DNA of 8,780 nucleotides from Bacilli bacterium (GTDB lineage Bacteria; Bacillota_I; Bacilli_A; ML615J-28; CAG-698). Under the pieces are notes generated by a model. That model saw only the letters and a list, made by a program, of their open reading frames with translations, did no database searches and was not told where the DNA came from. The position numbers and the translations under genes are program-made. The stretch lies in NCBI GenBank assembly GCA_028693885.1, contig JAQUUM010000042.1, positions 1 to 8,780 of the forward strand, read 5' to 3'. Positions 6,091 to 8,780 of this stretch are shown piece by piece (position 1 is the stretch's first letter; each line of letters opens with the position of its first letter).

Positions 6091-8190
6091 ATGATTTTTT
6101 TAAAGAAAACAATGATTTTTTCTATCGCACTGCTGATTATGTTAGTTGTTACTTTTCCTAGCAGCAATGCTTTAACTTTGGTGTCAATTCCAAAAACTTA
6201 TGATGCTGGTGGGGGAACCCCTACTGGTAATGTTGTTTATAGAGGCTCTTCTATTGAAGTCAAAGTACCTGATACTTATGTTGAAGAAGATGCACAATTT
6301 AGAGCAGTTTGGGTTACACCCCATGTTAATGATATTGCAAAATTTCAAAGCACACTTCAATACAAAGCTGAAATTTCAAAAGTTATACAAATAATGAAAT
6401 ATTTTAATTTAAATGTTATGATTTATCATGTAAGAGCTTTAAATGATGCTTTTTATGAATCAGAGTTAAATCCTTGGACTAGCTATCTAAAAGGGTTTAA
6501 TGTAGACCCAGGTTGGGATCCACTTCCTTGGATAATTGAAGAATGTCATAGAAATGGAATTGAATTCCATGCATGGCTGAATCCATATAGAGTTAGAGCA
6601 GCTGGTGCTACTTTAGAACAAATAGCAACTTTATATCAAGATTATCCTAACAATCCCGCAAGCAACGTTGCTAATATGCTAGCAGGCGACACTACTATTA
6701 TTTTAAATCCTGGGCTTCCAAATGTTAGAACTTTTTTAGTAAACACTTGCATGGAAATAGTAGAAAACTATGATGTTGATGCAATTCATTTTGATGATTA
6801 CTTTTATACATCTGCTGTAGATGACTCTGCTACTTTCGCGGCTAATAATCCTGGAGGATTAACTATATCTAACTGGCGTAGAGAACAAATTAATATATTT
6901 ATTCAAAATTTATATAATGCCTTAAATAATTACAACTCAACTAATAACAAATTTGTACAATTAGGAATCTCTCCAACTGGAGTCTATAGAAATGTTAATA
7001 GTTATGCAGCTTCACTAAGTGGTACTTATGATATTAATGGCAACTATTCAGGTGTTGGTACTTATACTGTTTCACAAGAACATTATGAATCATACTTATA
7101 TGCTGATACAAAAAAATGGATTGAAGAAGAGTGGATAGATTACATCCTTCCACAAACTTATTGGTCAATTGAACATGATAAAGCTCCTTATGCTGATATT
7201 ATATCTTGGTGGAATAAAGTTGTTGAAAATAAAGATGTAAACCTTTATTCAGGAATTGGACTTTATTATAATAGACTTCCTAGTGCTGGTTTTTCATGGG
7301 CAACAAACCCTGAAGAAGTTGTTAATCAGTTTAAAATTATGTCAACACTTGATAATGTAAGTGGATTTTCAATCTTTAGTTTTCAAAACTTAAGAAACAT
7401 ATATGAAGAAAAAGCTATTGCCATTATGCAACAACAAGGTGAAGCAATGATGACTGCTCTTACAAAGCCTGCTATCCAACCTTCATTAAAATCTTTTTCA
7501 CCAGTTGTGATAAATACTCCAATTTCTAACTTAGGTATTTATACAGTTGATGGTGGATACGTATTAAAATGGAACAAGATGTCAAATGCTGCTAAGTATG
7601 TTATATATAGAAACGAAGAAACACTTGGAGTCCCTGGTGATAATGTAGTAGTCGGAGTAGTCGGAAATACTGAATTAGAGTCAGAAGTAAAATTCTTTGA
7701 CAATATAACACATGGGCCTAAATATAATTATACTGTTGTGCCTGTCTCTCATACAAACTCCTTAGGTTCAAACAACTCAACTAATACAAACCAAGCAATA
7801 ATTGATACCACAATATCTTCTTTAGGGGATATAGAAAATGTTTATTATAATGGCGCTGAAGGTTTCGATAAAACAGTTAGAATATTTTGGAATGAAAAAA
7901 CCAATGTATTAGGTGGAGAAGTTTCATACGAAGTATTTTACTCTAGTAATCAGACTTCTTGGCAAAATATTACTACAACAATCGGAAAAATTTCTTATTT
8001 ATGCTTTATGGATGTTGTGCTTCCTAAAAATTATGAAGCTTACTATAAAATAAGGGTTTATAATAATCTTGGAGAATCTTACTCAGATCCACTAGAAATA
8101 GTGATTATGGAAAGATCCGAGATGGTCTTCTATGTAATGGATATAATCATAGAAGTAAAAGATGAATTTTTCTTAGATATTATTAAATAA
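6091..8190 (+). CDS. Secreted glycoside hydrolase-like 10 family protein (DUF187/DigH-type) with Fn3-like C-terminus
   Basis: The 699-residue protein carries a signal peptide: MIFLKK, a hydrophobic core to about residue 22, and PSSNA with likely cleavage after A27. The GHL10/COG1649 TIM-barrel spans about 68-445. It begins with QFRAVWVTPHVND (69-81) and contains HAWLNPYRVRA (160-170), LNPG (205-208), the hallmark DAIHFDDYFYT (230-240) with candidate acidic residues D235/D236, and YILPQTYWS (351-359). E. coli DigH (YddW) of this family cleaves peptidoglycan glycan strands lacking stem peptides; the same substrate here is inferred. Two fibronectin-III-like segments follow (about 475-560 and 575-670). 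There is no sorting signal or C-terminal anchor, so the protein is probably released or wall-bound through the repeats. The last ~27 residues are unlike an Fn3 end and may mark a frameshift. It is a single-gene unit with its own promoter and terminator. Confidence 0.92.
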   Translation: MIFLKKTMIFSIALLIMLVVTFPSSNALTLVSIPKTYDAGGGTPTGNVVYRGSSIEVKVPDTYVEEDAQFRAVWVTPHVNDIAKFQSTLQYKAEISKVIQIMKYFNLNVMIYHVRALNDAFYESELNPWTSYLKGFNVDPGWDPLPWIIEECHRNGIEFHAWLNPYRVRAAGATLEQIATLYQDYPNNPASNVANMLAGDTTIILNPGLPNVRTFLVNTCMEIVENYDVDAIHFDDYFYTSAVDDSATFAANNPGGLTISNWRREQINIFIQNLYNALNNYNSTNNKFVQLGISPTGVYRNVNSYAASLSGTYDINGNYSGVGTYTVSQEHYESYLYADTKKWIEEEWIDYILPQTYWSIEHDKAPYADIISWWNKVVENKDVNLYSGIGLYYNRLPSAGFSWATNPEEVVNQFKIMSTLDNVSGFSIFSFQNLRNIYEEKAIAIMQQQGEAMMTALTKPAIQPSLKSFSPVVINTPISNLGIYTVDGGYVLKWNKMSNAAKYVIYRNEETLGVPGDNVVVGVVGNTELESEVKFFDNITHGPKYNYTVVPVSHTNSLGSNNSTNTNQAIIDTTISSLGDIENVYYNGAEGFDKTVRIFWNEKTNVLGGEVSYEVFYSSNQTSWQNITTTIGKISYLCFMDVVLPKNYEAYYKIRVYNNLGESYSDPLEIVIMERSEMVFYVMDIIIEVKDEFFLDIIK

Positions 8191-8193
8191 TAT

Positions 8194-8225
8194 AAAAACT
8201 GTTTCTCAATTGAGAAACAGTTTTT
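8194..8225. terminator. Bidirectional intrinsic terminator between convergent genes
   Basis: A perfect 32-base palindrome has the left half AAAAACTGTTTCTCAA (8194-8209) and its exact complement at 8210-8225. It can fold as a 14-pair stem with an AATT loop. Its A-run and T-run flanks give a U-tract in both directions. It lies 3 bases after the GHL10 stop codon and 10 bases from the stop of the opposing HAD gene, so one hairpin serves both. Confidence 0.92.
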
Positions 8226-8235
8226 AATTTGATTA

Positions 8236-8780
8236 TTAAAAATATTTTTTTAGAAATCTATATACTCCATTTTTTTTCACAGTTGCAGTTTGGTAATTTG
8301 ATACAGCTCTTAATTCTGGATGAGAACCATCCATAGCCACCTTCACTTTGGCTATATTTAACATTTCAATATCGTTATGTCCATCGCCTATAGCTATTAT
8401 ATCATCATGATTAATACCATAAAACTCAGCAACTTTTTTTATTCCTTCTCCCTTATTAGTAGTTGGTGAATATATTTCAAAAACAATGAATCCTTCATCT
8501 ATTCTCCAAAACCTAGATTTCAATTCACCAGCAAATTGTTCTCTTACATAATTCTCTAATTGATTTTGAAAACCTTCTTTTACAAAAACTATAGCTCCAT
8601 TTGGATCTTCTAGTAATATTTTTTTAAAATTTCCAATAGTTAAAGAACCACCCTCTAAATGCAAATAATTCTTTATTTGCAAATCATATTTCCATAAAAA
8701 TATATCATCTTTAATTTCACAAAAAACATTTCTCAATATTTCTTGATTATCTTCAATAATTTGGATAATATGTTGTCTTG
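8236..8780 (-). CDS. Cof-type HAD-superfamily phosphatase, N-terminal part beyond window edge
   Basis: These cytoplasmic hydrolases remove phosphate from sugar phosphates, nucleotides or cofactors such as FMN; substrates differ between members and cannot be told here. Only the C-terminal 181 codons are visible. The frame stays open to the right edge, so the TTG at 8734-8736 that could be read as a start is almost certainly an internal leucine codon. The visible part contains the end of the C2 cap domain, then the Cof motif TNKGEGIKK with its conserved lysine. HAD motif IV follows as IAIGDGHNDIEML, then VAMDGSHPELRAVSNYQT and the typical C-terminal GVYRFLKKYF. The catalytic aspartate motif (DxDGT) lies outside the window. 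The gene ends in TAA and converges on the GHL10 gene. Confidence 0.9.
   Translation of the reverse strand, partial: RQHIIQIIEDNQEILRNVFCEIKDDIFLWKYDLQIKNYLHLEGGSLTIGNFKKILLEDPNGAIVFVKEGFQNQLENYVREQFAGELKSRFWRIDEGFIVFEIYSPTTNKGEGIKKVAEFYGINHDDIIAIGDGHNDIEMLNIAKVKVAMDGSHPELRAVSNYQTATVKKNGVYRFLKKYF

Noticed and set aside
6200..6394. Plus-strand open frame of 64 codons
   Set aside because: It is inside the GHL10 gene in another frame, with no start signal or recognisable protein features.
8734..8736. TTG as the start of a short 166-residue HAD protein
   Set aside because: The frame continues open to the window edge, no ribosome site precedes it, and the family needs an N-terminal catalytic domain that must lie further upstream.
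1..8780. CRISPR array, insertion sequence, tRNA or rRNA
   Set aside because: No regularly spaced repeats, transposase-like product, terminal inverted repeats or tRNA/rRNA-like structure were seen on either strand.

Overview
The window is AT-rich DNA, and every complete gene reads in the standard genetic code. Tryptophan is TGG throughout, and TGA ends rbgA in an 8-base overlap with rnhB. The content (RbgA, a Gram-positive style signal peptidase, an FtsK/SpoIIIE ATPase, a DUF368 lipid-carrier transporter, the lepB-rbgA-rnhB order) points to a low-GC Bacillota relative, such as a Bacilli, Erysipelotrichales or RF39/Izemoplasma-type lineage. The code argues against Mycoplasmatales. The exact lineage is inference.

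Layout. Positions 1-557 (minus) hold the N-terminal two thirds or so of a DUF368/PopT-type membrane transporter. It starts at a GTG and has its own promoter. From 5879 down to 639 (minus) runs a tight five-gene block: an unrecognised membrane-anchored protein, an FtsK/SpoIIIE-type DNA translocase with no transmembrane domain, type I signal peptidase (lepB), the 50S-assembly GTPase RbgA (ylqF), and ribonuclease HII (rnhB). Gaps are 14, 13 and 2 bases, followed by an 8-base overlap. The block has an extended -10 promoter at its head and ends in a strong hairpin that overlaps the last codons of rnhB. A divergent intergenic region (5880-6090) carries promoters for both sides. Positions 6091-8190 (plus) encode a secreted glycoside-hydrolase-like 10 protein (DUF187/DigH family) with fibronectin-III-like repeats at its C-terminus. 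A perfect palindromic bidirectional terminator (8194-8225) separates it from the convergent C-terminal part of a Cof-type HAD phosphatase, which runs off the right edge.

Taken together the region is mostly housekeeping: protein export, ribosome assembly, RNA primer removal and chromosome segregation, plus envelope functions (undecaprenyl phosphate recycling, a secreted glycan hydrolase). The least ordinary parts are the TM-less FtsK with a long acidic N-terminal tail beside an unknown membrane-anchored protein, an altered G4 motif in RbgA, and a signal peptidase with three predicted membrane helices. I see no mobile element, CRISPR array, tRNA or rRNA. No gene-free stretch exceeds about 210 bases.
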